A DNA stretch of 64,000 nt, taken from NCBI RefSeq assembly GCF_004319545.1, contig NZ_CP036313.1, forward strand, positions 2,730,501 through 2,794,500, given 5' to 3'. A program made the translations under genes and the position numbers. Origin of the DNA: Desulfobacter hydrogenophilus. Its GTDB lineage: Bacteria; Desulfobacterota; Desulfobacteria; Desulfobacterales; Desulfobacteraceae. The notes under the pieces are model-generated. The model was not told where the DNA came from, searched no databases, and was given only the letters and a program-made list of their open reading frames with translations. The stretch's first letter is position 1, and the number at the start of each line of letters is the position of its first letter. Below are positions 18,949 to 27,131 of the stretch, one piece after another.

Positions 18949-20336
18949 AAATCCGTAAAAAAATAACCCTCTGGATTTCCGGTGCAGCTCTTTTATCTAC
19001 CATTATATTCTCATCCATTATTTTCTGGGAGCTGACCGAAGAACCTTTTAAACTGATTGACAAAGAAATTGAACATATGGCAACAACCTTGGCCGACAGG
19101 CTAAGGGATGCCGGAAGTTTCGTGGAGGATTTGAACTTGAACGGCATGCCCTATGATCCGGACCACTACTGGATCATGGTTAAAGCTGATCAGGAACAGA
19201 TGCTTTACCAATCTAAACTTACCGAATTTACAGATCTTTCTGCTCCAAATAAGGAATCCAAATACCTGATTGAAAAGCATATTCCAAAATCCAAGATCTG
19301 GCTGCAGCAGGACAGCAAAGATGATGTATTGTTCAGGGTGATGGTCGTCAGAGAGCAGATAAGGGGTCGTTCCATAGAGATTCGTATCGCAAAACCCATT
19401 GAAGATCTTGAAGAAGAATTGATTGAGCTTGCCATTGATATAGGTATCAGCCTTTGCCTTTGTGCGTTAGGCATCTTTATCTTGAGCTATGTCCTGGCAG
19501 GCCGGATATTAAGACCGATTTCAGCAATTATTCACCAATCAAGGGAAATCAGTGAAAAATCCCTGGATAAAAGAATACCTTTAGGTAAAACCCGGGATGA
19601 GCTTTATGAACTGTCTGTTGCTTTGAATAAAATGTTTGACAGAATTCAACACTCTTTTAATCGCCAGAAGGAGTTCATTGGAAATGCCTCCCATGAATTA
19701 AAGAGTCCTGTTACCCTTCTGATGCTGTCCCAGGAAGATATGTTGATGAATGAAGCGTTGTCACCATCAGCCGAAGAAAGTCTGATGAAACAGCTTGATA
19801 CAAGCCGCCGCATGAGCCACCTGGTTAAAAATCTGCTGGATCTTTCCAGAATGGAACAACAGGATATTTTACATATGGTTCGGCTGGATCTGGCAGTGAC
19901 GATTGAGAGAGTCCTTGATGATTATGCCGACGTGCTGACTGAAAAACAGATTCTCGTTCAAAATCAGGTAAATTTTCCTTGTCCAATTATGGGTGATCCG
20001 GAAAAACTATTCCGCCTTTTTGTTAATTTAATTGACAACGCCATCCGGTACAACCTGCCTGCAGAGGGCACAATAAGAATCAGGGTCGAGCGATTAAAGA
20101 CCGAGGTTTGTATTGAAATCTTGAATTCGGGTTTTAAAATACCGGAACAAGACATTTCCCGCTTGTTTGAGCAGTTTTATCGTGTGGAGAAGTCCAGATC
20201 CCAATCTCTCGGGGGCTCTGGGTTGGGCTTGGCCATTGCTCAGAAAATCGTCAAGCTTCATAATGGCAGGATAAACATTACAAATGGGCCGAATCAAATG
20301 ATACAAACAATCGTTTGTTTGCCGGAAAATAGCTGA
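18945..20336 (+). CDS. Membrane sensor histidine kinase
   Basis: The 463-residue kinase has a membrane segment at residues 8-26, a periplasmic sensor region of about 140 residues, a second membrane segment near 165-185, a HAMP linker, HisKA with phospho-acceptor His250 in NASHELKSPV, and an HATPase domain with the N box LIDNAIRYN, DISRLFEQFYR and GGSGLGLAIAQ. It is the partner of the overlapping response regulator. The periplasmic domain is not one I can name, so the signal is unknown. Confidence 0.93.
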   Translation: MKIRKKITLWISGAALLSTIIFSSIIFWELTEEPFKLIDKEIEHMATTLADRLRDAGSFVEDLNLNGMPYDPDHYWIMVKADQEQMLYQSKLTEFTDLSAPNKESKYLIEKHIPKSKIWLQQDSKDDVLFRVMVVREQIRGRSIEIRIAKPIEDLEEELIELAIDIGISLCLCALGIFILSYVLAGRILRPISAIIHQSREISEKSLDKRIPLGKTRDELYELSVALNKMFDRIQHSFNRQKEFIGNASHELKSPVTLLMLSQEDMLMNEALSPSAEESLMKQLDTSRRMSHLVKNLLDLSRMEQQDILHMVRLDLAVTIERVLDDYADVLTEKQILVQNQVNFPCPIMGDPEKLFRLFVNLIDNAIRYNLPAEGTIRIRVERLKTEVCIEILNSGFKIPEQDISRLFEQFYRVEKSRSQSLGGSGLGLAIAQKIVKLHNGRINITNGPNQMIQTIVCLPENS

Positions 20337-20574
20337 TTGGAATAGGTTTCAAAGCAGCCGTACCGTAACTTCTATTTCTCTCAGGCCTTTTATCCAGACC
20401 TGCACTAAATTTATATAAGCAGGCACGCATATATAGCCTTTGATCCTACCGCAGACAGTCTCCATGTTTAATTACTTGAAAATGTGTCCAGATGGGGTAT
20501 AGTCCTGTCCTGCCTATGTATTTATATTAATTTTATGGGTATTTCCCCTTAAGAAAATAAAAAGGTGTGATTTT

Positions 20575-21723
20575 ATGGATTTTAACCCCTGCATGAAACA
20601 CCAGGTGGTCAGAAAAACGGTGCGGGAGTTTGCTGAAAACGAGATCGGACCCCATGCCGCAAGCCTGGACAGGGAAGGGCGCTTCCCAACTGAAATTATT
20701 GAAAAGATGGGACCTTTGAATTACTTTGGCCTCCAGGTGCCGCCGTCTTTAGGGGGTGCCGGTCTTGACACTATTTCCTATGCCATTGTGATTGAGGAAT
20801 TGTCCAGGGTGTGCGCTGCTCTCGGGCTTTGTGTGTCTGTTCACAACAGCGTGGGGCTGTATCCCATTTTAAGGTTTGGTACGGATGAGCAAATAGCCCG
20901 CTTTGTCCCGGACATGGCCAAAGGATTGCATATCGGTGCATTCTGCCTGACCGAAGCCAATGCCGGTTCCGATGCCGGTGGCGTGGAAACCACGGCAACA
21001 AAGACCGAAGAGGGATACACCATCAACGGCACCAAGATTTTTGTGACCAATGGCGGGGTTTGTGATGTGGTTCTGGTATTTGCCGTGGATGCCGGACAAC
21101 AGGGACCCTCCCGGCCAAATGTTTTTATCGTGGAAAAGACGTGTCCCGGATTCAGTGTGGGCGAAATAGAGGATTTATGCGGCATGCGGGCCAATCCGGT
21201 TTCGTCTCTGTTTTTTGAGGATTGCCGGATCCCTGAAACCAATCTGCTGGGCAAACCAGGCCATGGCCTGAAAATCGGTTTGACTGCCCTGGACACCGGC
21301 CGCATCGGTATTGCGGCCCAGGCGTTAGGCATTGCCCAGGCCGCATTTGAGGCGGCCTTGAGTTATGCCAAGGAGCGCCGGCAGTTCAACAGCCCTTTGA
21401 CAAAATTTCAAACTATCCAGAACTATCTGGCAGATATGGCCACGTCCATTGAAGCTTCCCGTTTGCTTTTGTACCGGGCCGCTGCTGCCAAGGATACGGG
21501 CGGCGATTTCGGTGCCCAGGCGGCCATGGCCAAACTGTCCTGCAGTGCCACGGCACGCACTGTGACGGATCTGGCCGTCCAGATCCACGGCGGATACGGA
21601 TACTCCAGAGAATATGATGTGGAACGTTACTTCAGGGAAGCCAAGGTGACCCAGATCTATGAAGGTACCAGTGAAGTGCAGAAGATGGTTATCGCAAGGC
21701 ATCTGATTACCCGGCCCAGTTAA
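20575..21723 (+). CDS. Acyl-CoA dehydrogenase
   Basis: This 382-residue flavoenzyme oxidises an acyl-CoA to the enoyl-CoA, passing electrons to ETF. Family signatures are FCLTEANAGSDAGG (FAD/substrate loop), IHGGYGYSREYDVER, and QIYEGTSEVQKM containing the catalytic Glu near the C terminus. Length is standard for the short-chain group. It lies 15 bp upstream of etfB and shares an operon with both ETF subunits, so electrons go directly to that ETF. The exact acyl substrate is not evident. Confidence 0.94.
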   Translation: MDFNPCMKHQVVRKTVREFAENEIGPHAASLDREGRFPTEIIEKMGPLNYFGLQVPPSLGGAGLDTISYAIVIEELSRVCAALGLCVSVHNSVGLYPILRFGTDEQIARFVPDMAKGLHIGAFCLTEANAGSDAGGVETTATKTEEGYTINGTKIFVTNGGVCDVVLVFAVDAGQQGPSRPNVFIVEKTCPGFSVGEIEDLCGMRANPVSSLFFEDCRIPETNLLGKPGHGLKIGLTALDTGRIGIAAQALGIAQAAFEAALSYAKERRQFNSPLTKFQTIQNYLADMATSIEASRLLLYRAAAAKDTGGDFGAQAAMAKLSCSATARTVTDLAVQIHGGYGYSREYDVERYFREAKVTQIYEGTSEVQKMVIARHLITRPS

Positions 21724-21738
21724 GGAACAAAAGTAGAT

Positions 21739-22584
21739 ATGAATACACACACACTTGATATCATTGTATGCATCAAACAGGTGCCTATGGTGTCTGAACT
21801 GCCCTGGAATTCCAAAACCGGCACCTTGAAACGCGAACTTGCCCAGGGCATGATGGACCCTGCCTCACGCCTTGCCCTGGAAGCCGGGCTTCGCCTGCAA
21901 AGGGCAGGGCAGTCGGATGATCGCCGGGTTCGGGTGACCGCACTGACCATGGGACCGCCCATGGCCGAGGAGGTGCTTCACCAGGCCGTGTCCCTGGGCG
22001 CAGACCACGGGGTCCTGCTCACGGACCGGAAAATGGCCGGAGCCGACACAAATATTACCTCTTTTATCCTTGGCCGGTATATAAGGATGTTTCAGCCTGA
22101 TACCGGTCTTGTACTGTGCGGATCCCAGACCAGTGACAGCGAGACGGCCCAGGTCGGTCCCCAGTTGGCCTGTGAATTGGATTGGCCGGCAATCGGCTGG
22201 GCAACGGATATCCGGCTGACCCACAGAACACTTGTGGTCACCCGGCTGGTGGATGATTTTATGGAAACCCTGGAGATGGATCTGCCGGGCCTTGTGACCA
22301 TAGACCAGGGCGCATTAGTTCCCCGTTATGCCGGACTTGCCGGCGTGGCCCAGGCGTTTGCTTCTCCCCAAATTGAGGTTGTGGATGCTGATCGCCTGGA
22401 ACTGGATAGGGATTTTAATGCCCTTAAGGATTCGCCCACCCGTATTCTGGATGTATTTTCGCCTGCTGCCCAAAAGGAGAGCCGGGTGCTCAAGGGCGCG
22501 GCTAAAACTGTGGTGGACAAGCTGTTTACAGATTATGGGAAAATTATCAGTTCTGCCATGGGCAAGGATTTAAAAAAGGAATGA
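21739..22584 (+). CDS. etfB: Electron transfer flavoprotein beta subunit
   Basis: The 281-residue protein has the EtfB pattern: N-terminal DIIVCIKQVP, a DPASRLALEAGLRL segment, and the GADTNITSFILGRY and GSQTSDSETAQVGPQLA adenine-nucleotide-binding motifs. It forms a soluble heterodimer with EtfA and accepts electrons from the acyl-CoA dehydrogenase encoded just upstream. It starts 15 bp after that gene and runs into etfA with an ATGA overlap or a 9-bp gap depending on the etfA start. Confidence 0.94.
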   Translation: MNTHTLDIIVCIKQVPMVSELPWNSKTGTLKRELAQGMMDPASRLALEAGLRLQRAGQSDDRRVRVTALTMGPPMAEEVLHQAVSLGADHGVLLTDRKMAGADTNITSFILGRYIRMFQPDTGLVLCGSQTSDSETAQVGPQLACELDWPAIGWATDIRLTHRTLVVTRLVDDFMETLEMDLPGLVTIDQGALVPRYAGLAGVAQAFASPQIEVVDADRLELDRDFNALKDSPTRILDVFSPAAQKESRVLKGAAKTVVDKLFTDYGKIISSAMGKDLKKE

Positions 22585-22592
22585 GGGCACAA

Positions 22593-23600
22593 ATGTCAAA
22601 AAAATCAACCGGCAAAGATATCTGGGTGCTTGGGGACTACCGCAACTATTTTAAAAACCGGGTCACGCTTCAAATTCTGGCAAGGGCCAGGACGCTTGCC
22701 GAAAAGACCGGCGGCCGGGTGTGCGGCGTGGTTTTTGGGCATGATGTGGGTGGATATACCAGCGAATATATTTCCCATGGTGCTGACCTGGTTTATGTGA
22801 TTGATCATCCAAGGCTTAAATCCTATGGCATTGAGACCTTTACCAACCTTTTGATAGGGCTGGCCCGGGACATGAAGCCGGATATCATCCTGATCGGGGC
22901 CACCCGGTTCGGCCAGGAGGTGGCGCCCCGGGTGGCAAAACGGCTGGACACAGGGCTTACCGCCGACTGTATTGATCTTGAGGTAGACGATAAACAACGG
23001 CTTGTCCAGATTGCCCCATCTTTTGGGGGCAACCTCATTGCACGGATACTCACGCCCAAAGCCCGGCCCCAGATGGCAACGGTACGGCCCGGTACCTTCC
23101 ATGAACTGCCCCATGATGATACGGCTCAGGGTGAGGTGATCACCCTTGATTTGCCCGAAGATCTGCCCATCGAGCGGATCCGCTGTACCCATTCGGAATA
23201 CCAGCCTGTCAAAACCATGGGCATTGAAAAGGCGGATATTGTGATCACCGGGGGCAGGGGCATGGGGTCCAAGGGTAAATTTAAAAAACTGTTTGACCTG
23301 GCAGGGCTGCTCAATGCCGAGGTTGGGGCCACCCGTCCTGTTGTCCATGCCGGATGGGTAGGCCACGAGGCCCTGGTGGGTCAGGCCGGTAAGCATATTC
23401 GTCCCAAGGTGTTATTCTCCTTTGGTATCTCCGGGGCCATCCAGCACACGGCCGCGCTCATGGATGCTGATTTCATTGTGGCTGTGAACAAAAATCCAGA
23501 TGCCATGATGATGAAGCTTGCGGATGTGGCCATTGTCGCCGATGCCAACCAGGTCTGCTCCGGGATTATCCGGGCTCTGAAAGAGAAGATAAGGGACTGA
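22593..23600 (+). CDS. etfA: Electron transfer flavoprotein alpha subunit
   Basis: This 335-residue protein carries the EtfA N-terminal domain and the C-terminal FAD domain with VITGGRGMGSKG, GATRPVVHAGW, the SFGISGAIQHTAAL and AVNKNPDAMM motifs. With EtfB it passes electrons from the acyl-CoA dehydrogenase to the membrane quinone pool. An in-frame ATG at 22581 overlaps the etfB stop, but it has AAGGA directly abutting it; the ATG at 22593 has GAGGG at proper distance, so it is preferred. It is the last gene before the integron. Confidence 0.94.
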   Translation: MSKKSTGKDIWVLGDYRNYFKNRVTLQILARARTLAEKTGGRVCGVVFGHDVGGYTSEYISHGADLVYVIDHPRLKSYGIETFTNLLIGLARDMKPDIILIGATRFGQEVAPRVAKRLDTGLTADCIDLEVDDKQRLVQIAPSFGGNLIARILTPKARPQMATVRPGTFHELPHDDTAQGEVITLDLPEDLPIERIRCTHSEYQPVKTMGIEKADIVITGGRGMGSKGKFKKLFDLAGLLNAEVGATRPVVHAGWVGHEALVGQAGKHIRPKVLFSFGISGAIQHTAALMDADFIVAVNKNPDAMMMKLADVAIVADANQVCSGIIRALKEKIRD

Positions 23601-23741
23601 GGTCTTTTTTAGAAAATAAGAGAATGAAAAATAAGGTTAATCGCCAGTTGTCTTGATCCTTGGCACCAAGGCAGGCACAATAGAAATTCCGGGGGCATGA
23701 TGCCGTTTTACACAAAAAGTTGTATCATGTCCTCGGACTTT

Positions 23742-24743
23742 CTATTTTTCATAGAGACGGTCAAGAGGGTTCTGCAGCCGATGAATATCTGTGCGCATGA
23801 CATGGGTGTATATTTCCGTAGTTTTTACATTCGCGTGCCCGAGAAGCTCTTGCAGGACGCGGATGTTTACACCATGCTCAAGCATATGAGTGGCAAAAGA
23901 GTGACGAAGGGTGTGGACGGTGGCTCGTTTATCAATACCGGATTTTGTAACCGCGGTTTTTACTGCTTTTTGCAATCCCGATTCAAGAACATGGTGACGG
24001 CGCTCAATCTTACTGCGTGGGTCAATAGAGCGGGAGCGAGCTGGAAATACATACTGCCAAACAATTTCTTTGGCCGCGTTTTTATATTTTTTTGCCAGAG
24101 CGTTAGGTAAATACACAGAGCCAAAACCGTCATCAAGGTCTTGCTGGTGGATAATTTTCACACGCTCTATATGCTGTCGAAGATCATCTGCGACTATTTT
24201 CGGAAGATAGGAGGTACGGTCTTTCCCTCCCTTGCCGTCTCTGACATAAATTTGACCTTGTCCAAAATCCACATCCTGGATGCGCAGCCTGATACACTCC
24301 ATGAGCCGGATGCCCGACCCGTAAATCAATCTGGCCATCAGCATGTGTGTGCCACTCATGTGATCAAGCACACTTTTCACCTCTTTTTCCGTCAAAACCG
24401 TCGGCGGCCGTTTTTTAGATTTTGAACGAACAGGAGCGATTGAGTTATCAAGAGGTTTTAACAAAACATCACGATAGAGAAATACCAGGGCATTGAGAGC
24501 CTGTCTCTGGGTAGAGGCGGCTACCTTTTCATGGGTAGCAAGGTGGGAAAGAAAATGCTCAATTTCTTTTTCCCCCATATCCCTTGGATGCACCTTCTTC
24601 TCAAAAAAATGGATATAGCGAATAATCCATTGGCAATATGTCTTTTCCGTGGACCTTGCATAATGATAATAGCGAAGCGTTTCGCGGACTTGATCAAGTA
24701 ATTTGAGGTTTGGATTTGGCGTAAATTTTTTCTTGATTTCCAT
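23742..24743 (-). CDS. intI: Integron integrase IntI
   Basis: This 333-residue tyrosine recombinase inserts and excises gene cassettes at attI and attC. The core-binding SAM-like domain is at about residues 10-95; the catalytic domain has Arg in YGSGIRLMECIRL, the HTLRHSFATHML box (His, Arg), the LLGHANVKTTEIYTHV box (His, nucleophilic Tyr). Between these boxes is the extra helix segment specific to integron integrases, around WQYVFPARSRSIDPRS and RRHHVLESGLQKAV, which separates IntI from XerC/D. It points away from the cassette array, the standard arrangement. It appears full length and intact. Confidence 0.96.
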   Translation of the reverse strand: MEIKKKFTPNPNLKLLDQVRETLRYYHYARSTEKTYCQWIIRYIHFFEKKVHPRDMGEKEIEHFLSHLATHEKVAASTQRQALNALVFLYRDVLLKPLDNSIAPVRSKSKKRPPTVLTEKEVKSVLDHMSGTHMLMARLIYGSGIRLMECIRLRIQDVDFGQGQIYVRDGKGGKDRTSYLPKIVADDLRQHIERVKIIHQQDLDDGFGSVYLPNALAKKYKNAAKEIVWQYVFPARSRSIDPRSKIERRHHVLESGLQKAVKTAVTKSGIDKRATVHTLRHSFATHMLEHGVNIRVLQELLGHANVKTTEIYTHVMRTDIHRLQNPLDRLYEK

Positions 24744-24768
24744 AATAGATATGATAATACTTATTCTT

Positions 24769-24887
24769 ATGGAAAATGTAAAGGGTCGCGTGATATCCTG
24801 GAATTATTTTTCCATATTGAAGATAATGATATAAAATATTATGGAAAATATTTACAGAGATAAGGTAATCTAATGTAAATTTTCCAT
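24769..24887. promoter_or_regulatory. Twin inverted repeats in the intI/attI region
   Basis: ATGGAAAAT occurs at 24769-24777 and 24841-24849, and the inverted form (ATTTTCCAT or TTTTTCCAT) at 24879-24887 and 24807-24815. Each pair spans 47 bp with a 29-bp spacer, and the two pairs are offset by exactly 72 bp. They cover the intI upstream region and lie next to the attI core, so they may be operators for intI or accessory integrase sites. No CTG-N10-CAG LexA box was seen. Confidence 0.5.
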
Positions 24888-24898
24888 ATATTAAAACT

Positions 24899-24905
24899 GT
24901 TATGC
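24899..24905 (+). other. attI: attI core site
   Basis: GTTATGC fits the GTTRRRY crossover consensus and is identical to the 3' core of the attC at 26679. It lies 156 bp from the intI start and directly before the first cassette, so it marks the attI-cassette 1 junction. Confidence 0.7.
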
Positions 24906-24920
24906 CTTTAATCCGAAATA

Positions 24921-24949
24921 TTGACATTTATAATGGATGCCGTTATAAT
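24921..24949 (+). promoter_or_regulatory. Consensus promoter of the first higBA cassette
   Basis: TTGACA-N17-TATAAT is a perfect sigma-70 promoter. The expected start is 24955-24957, at the higB ATG, so the message is leaderless or nearly so. Being inside cassette 1 it can also drive downstream cassettes. Confidence 0.8.
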
Positions 24950-24956
24950 ATGAGTC

Positions 24957-25250
24957 ATGATAAAGTCTTTTAAGAATGCTAAAACGGAGGATATTTTTGA
25001 TGGAACTGCATCCAAAGCCGCCAGAAAATGTTGTCCGCAATCAATCTGGCCTATCGCAAGACGCAAACTGGACCAAATTAATCGTGTGCAAGAAATAACT
25101 GAACTCCAAATACCACCAGGAAACAGGCTTGAGCAGCTAAAAGGCGATAGAGAAAATCAATATAGCATCCGAATAAATCAGCAATACCGTATTTGTTTTA
25201 TTTGGGAGGAGGGCCAAGCATATGAGATTGAAATCACCGACTACCACTAA
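24957..25250 (+). CDS. higB: HigB-type toxin (RelE/ParE superfamily), cassette 1
   Basis: The 97-residue protein starts MIKSFKNAKTEDIF and has PPGNRLEQLKGDRENQYS and RINQQYRICFIWE followed by EIEITDYH, the signature of HigB toxins that cleave mRNA on the ribosome. It is encoded before its antitoxin, as in higBA loci, and overlaps higA by 29 bp. The ATG lies at the predicted transcription start. It is the first cassette behind attI. A second homologous pair is at 29616. Confidence 0.9.
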   Translation: MIKSFKNAKTEDIFDGTASKAARKCCPQSIWPIARRKLDQINRVQEITELQIPPGNRLEQLKGDRENQYSIRINQQYRICFIWEEGQAYEIEITDYH

Positions 25251-25581
25251 TAACGTTTCGAGGAAACTCCCCAAAAACAGGCCGCCAACACATCCAGGTG
25301 AGATGCTTCTGGAAGAGTTTATCAAACCGCTTAATATCACACAGACGAAACTGGCTCAAAAATTAGGAGTATCATATCCTCGTCTTAACGAAATCATCAA
25401 AGGTCGCCGTTCAGTGACACCAGACACTGCGCTCAGATTGTCTTATGTTTTGGGAATGTCTGCAGATTTCTGGCTTGGTTTGCAACAAGACTGGGATCTA
25501 TGGCACGCTATGAACGGCCCAAAAGCTATTGAGATTCAAAAGCTGCAACCCCTTTCAATAGTACGAGAAAATTTAGCATAA
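25222..25581 (+). CDS. higA: HigA-type antitoxin (XRE family), cassette 1
   Basis: This 119-residue protein has the HigA opening HPGEMLLEEFIKPLNITQ, an XRE helix-turn-helix (TKLAQKLGVSYPRLNEIIKG) and the SADFWLGLQQDWDLW tail. It neutralises HigB and represses its own promoter. The ATG is preceded by GGAGGAGGG inside higB. The stop codon lies in the first bases of the attC that follows, typical of compact cassettes. Confidence 0.9.
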   Translation: MRLKSPTTTNNVSRKLPKNRPPTHPGEMLLEEFIKPLNITQTKLAQKLGVSYPRLNEIIKGRRSVTPDTALRLSYVLGMSADFWLGLQQDWDLWHAMNGPKAIEIQKLQPLSIVRENLA

Positions 25582-25703
25582 CCCAGCGCTGCACGTGGAC
25601 CGCAAGGGGCGCCCTTTTTCAAAGACTGTAACAACTTTGAAAAATAGTGCTTTCAGCCAATTTTTCTGCAAACCCTTGCGGCCCGTGAGCTTCACCGTTT
25701 GCG
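25576..25703 (+). other. attC: attC site of cassette 1 (higBA)
   Basis: Starts GCATAAC at the higA stop and ends GTTTGCG. The arms pair imperfectly, with CCGCAAGGG matching CCCTTGCGG and CACGTGGA opposing CCCGTG with unpaired bases, the usual folded attC. The 3' core departs from GTTRRRY. Confidence 0.65.
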
Positions 25704-25858
25704 TAGCTCCGCTGCGCAAATGGCCGAGTCGACTAAAGTCCAACGCCTGGTGTGCTCCGCTGCGCTACGCAAACCAGTCATTGGACCAGTCAAAATTCCC
25801 AAATAACCAGACGCTGCGCGCCCGTTATCCGGGAACCTTGACTGGTCAACTCGGCCAT
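25704..25858. repeat. ORF-less, palindrome-rich segment
   Basis: GTTTGCGTAGC (25697) is inverted at GCTACGCAAAC (25762-25773); GGCCGAGTCGAC is inverted at GTCAACTCGGCC near 25847-25858; and ACCAGTCAA..TTCCC..ATAAC faces GTTAT..GGGAA..TTGACTGGT around a GC-rich loop. It may be a decayed second attC or an ORF-less cassette fused to the next one. Confidence 0.45.
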
Positions 25859-25878
25859 TATATTTCTAAGAGGAATAC

Positions 25879-26604
25879 ATGCACGAAATTGAAAACACAA
25901 TAACTCTTGATGAAGAAAGCCCTATATTCAGATTTAAAATTAAGGATGGGGAACTTGAATTAGAGGCAAAAAATGAACTCGATTCTTACATTCTCTCATG
26001 TGGAAAATCTTTAGGTGCAGTGACTTCCTCAATGAATAAAGCAAGGCTTTCACTCGCCCTGCTTGACGCAAAATACTTGGATTCCATAATGGATGCCGAG
26101 CAATCGAAAAGTATCTACATAGAAATGCTCATTGAAAATAGCATCATCAGAGTCCAATCAATATATGATCGAACTTTGATTTTTACCAATAAGATTCTAA
26201 ATCTTGGGATTAGTAACGATTCTATCAACCATACTTTGATTGTCACAAACGACCATGTGAAAAGATTTGATCTGGTAAATAAACTTAAGGCAATAAATAA
26301 AACTTGTAATGAATATCGGCAGATCAGGAATACCGTAATACATCATGACAGGTATTCTGAAGATCTTCATGATCAATTGACTATGGTTTTAAACGCAGAC
26401 CACCTTTCAAAAGAAGCAGGCCGAGAAAGCTTTGTGGATTCTGAAGAATTAGGAGAAATAATTCAAAGTTATCTGGAAGATAAAAAACAAGAACTGGAAA
26501 AATATTTAGACAGTATTGAACAAAAATTGTTTAACTTTTTTGACAGCGTTTTACCCATCTATCATTACCAGAAAAAACTATTACGACGGCTCAACAAAAT
26601 ATAA
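25879..26604 (+). CDS. Cassette protein with HEPN-like RNase motif
   Basis: I do not recognise a named family with confidence. The 241-residue, mostly helical, soluble protein contains R150-N-T-V-I-H155, the R-x4-H motif of HEPN nucleases, in a helix preceded by CNEYRQI; a second long helical stretch (about 190-230) follows. HEPN proteins cleave RNA in toxin-antitoxin, abortive infection and CRISPR-linked settings. AGAGGAA precedes the ATG. It is alone in its cassette with no obvious partner antitoxin. The stop codon overlaps the attC. Confidence 0.7.
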   Translation: MHEIENTITLDEESPIFRFKIKDGELELEAKNELDSYILSCGKSLGAVTSSMNKARLSLALLDAKYLDSIMDAEQSKSIYIEMLIENSIIRVQSIYDRTLIFTNKILNLGISNDSINHTLIVTNDHVKRFDLVNKLKAINKTCNEYRQIRNTVIHHDRYSEDLHDQLTMVLNADHLSKEAGRESFVDSEELGEIIQSYLEDKKQELEKYLDSIEQKLFNFFDSVLPIYHYQKKLLRRLNKI

Positions 26605-26685
26605 CCCATCACTTGACGGGACCGCGAGCCACTAAGCCGCCTTTTTCAAGCTCCATGGCGCGGCCCGTCAGTTCAACCGTTATGC
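26599..26685 (+). other. attC: attC site of cassette 2
   Basis: TATAAC start and GTTATGC end. Arms ACTTGACGGGACCGCG and CGCGGCCCGTCAGTT pair with one unpaired base on one strand, the classical attC layout; 87 bp. The 3' core is identical to the attI core. Confidence 0.85.
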
Positions 26686-26725
26686 TGATATCATATACAA
26701 TTATATAGGATAGTAGGGTAGAAAT

Positions 26726-27130
26726 TTGAAATTTTTAGAAAACCCATATTTTCTGCAATTTGGTGTGCCATTGATTACAGTGGGCCTTTCTATTTTTATT
26801 AAGTACGTAACGAGAAATGATAGACATTCAGGTTTTAAAAAGGAAGATTTGGCAGTTGGATTAGATTTAGCTGTAACCGCCCTTTTAATATTCATTACGG
26901 CCAGTACTCAATTAGCAAGAAGTGCTACACAATCAAAGCAAATTGCAGAGCAATTAGCATCTGTACCGTGGATTTTAATGGCTTTCCTTGTTGGCATTTG
27001 GGGTATTTCGACGGTTGTAAGAAAATTAGGATGGGAGAGTGATGATAAACTTAAATGGGGATGGGGCATTATTTTCCCAGGTACGTTTGGCTTGTTCACT
27101 CTTCTATTCGTTGTAAATTGGATATCATAA
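26726..27130 (+). CDS. Small membrane protein paired with the TIR protein
   Basis: The 134-residue product has a hydrophobic segment at about 9-28, another at 45-61, a third at 79-98 and a fourth at 113-131, separated by charged loops (RNDRHSGFKKED, ARSATQSKQ). I do not recognise the family. A TTG start is inferred; AGGG lies upstream. It ends 1 bp before the TIR gene starts, and both share one cassette, so they move and are probably expressed as a unit. It may anchor, gate or sense for the TIR protein. Confidence 0.7.
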   Translation: MKFLENPYFLQFGVPLITVGLSIFIKYVTRNDRHSGFKKEDLAVGLDLAVTALLIFITASTQLARSATQSKQIAEQLASVPWILMAFLVGIWGISTVVRKLGWESDDKLKWGWGIIFPGTFGLFTLLFVVNWIS

Positions 27131-27131
27131 A

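Noticed and set aside
24744..24899. LexA box controlling intI
   Set aside because: No CTG-N10-CAG is present; the ATGGAAAAT pairs have a different form.
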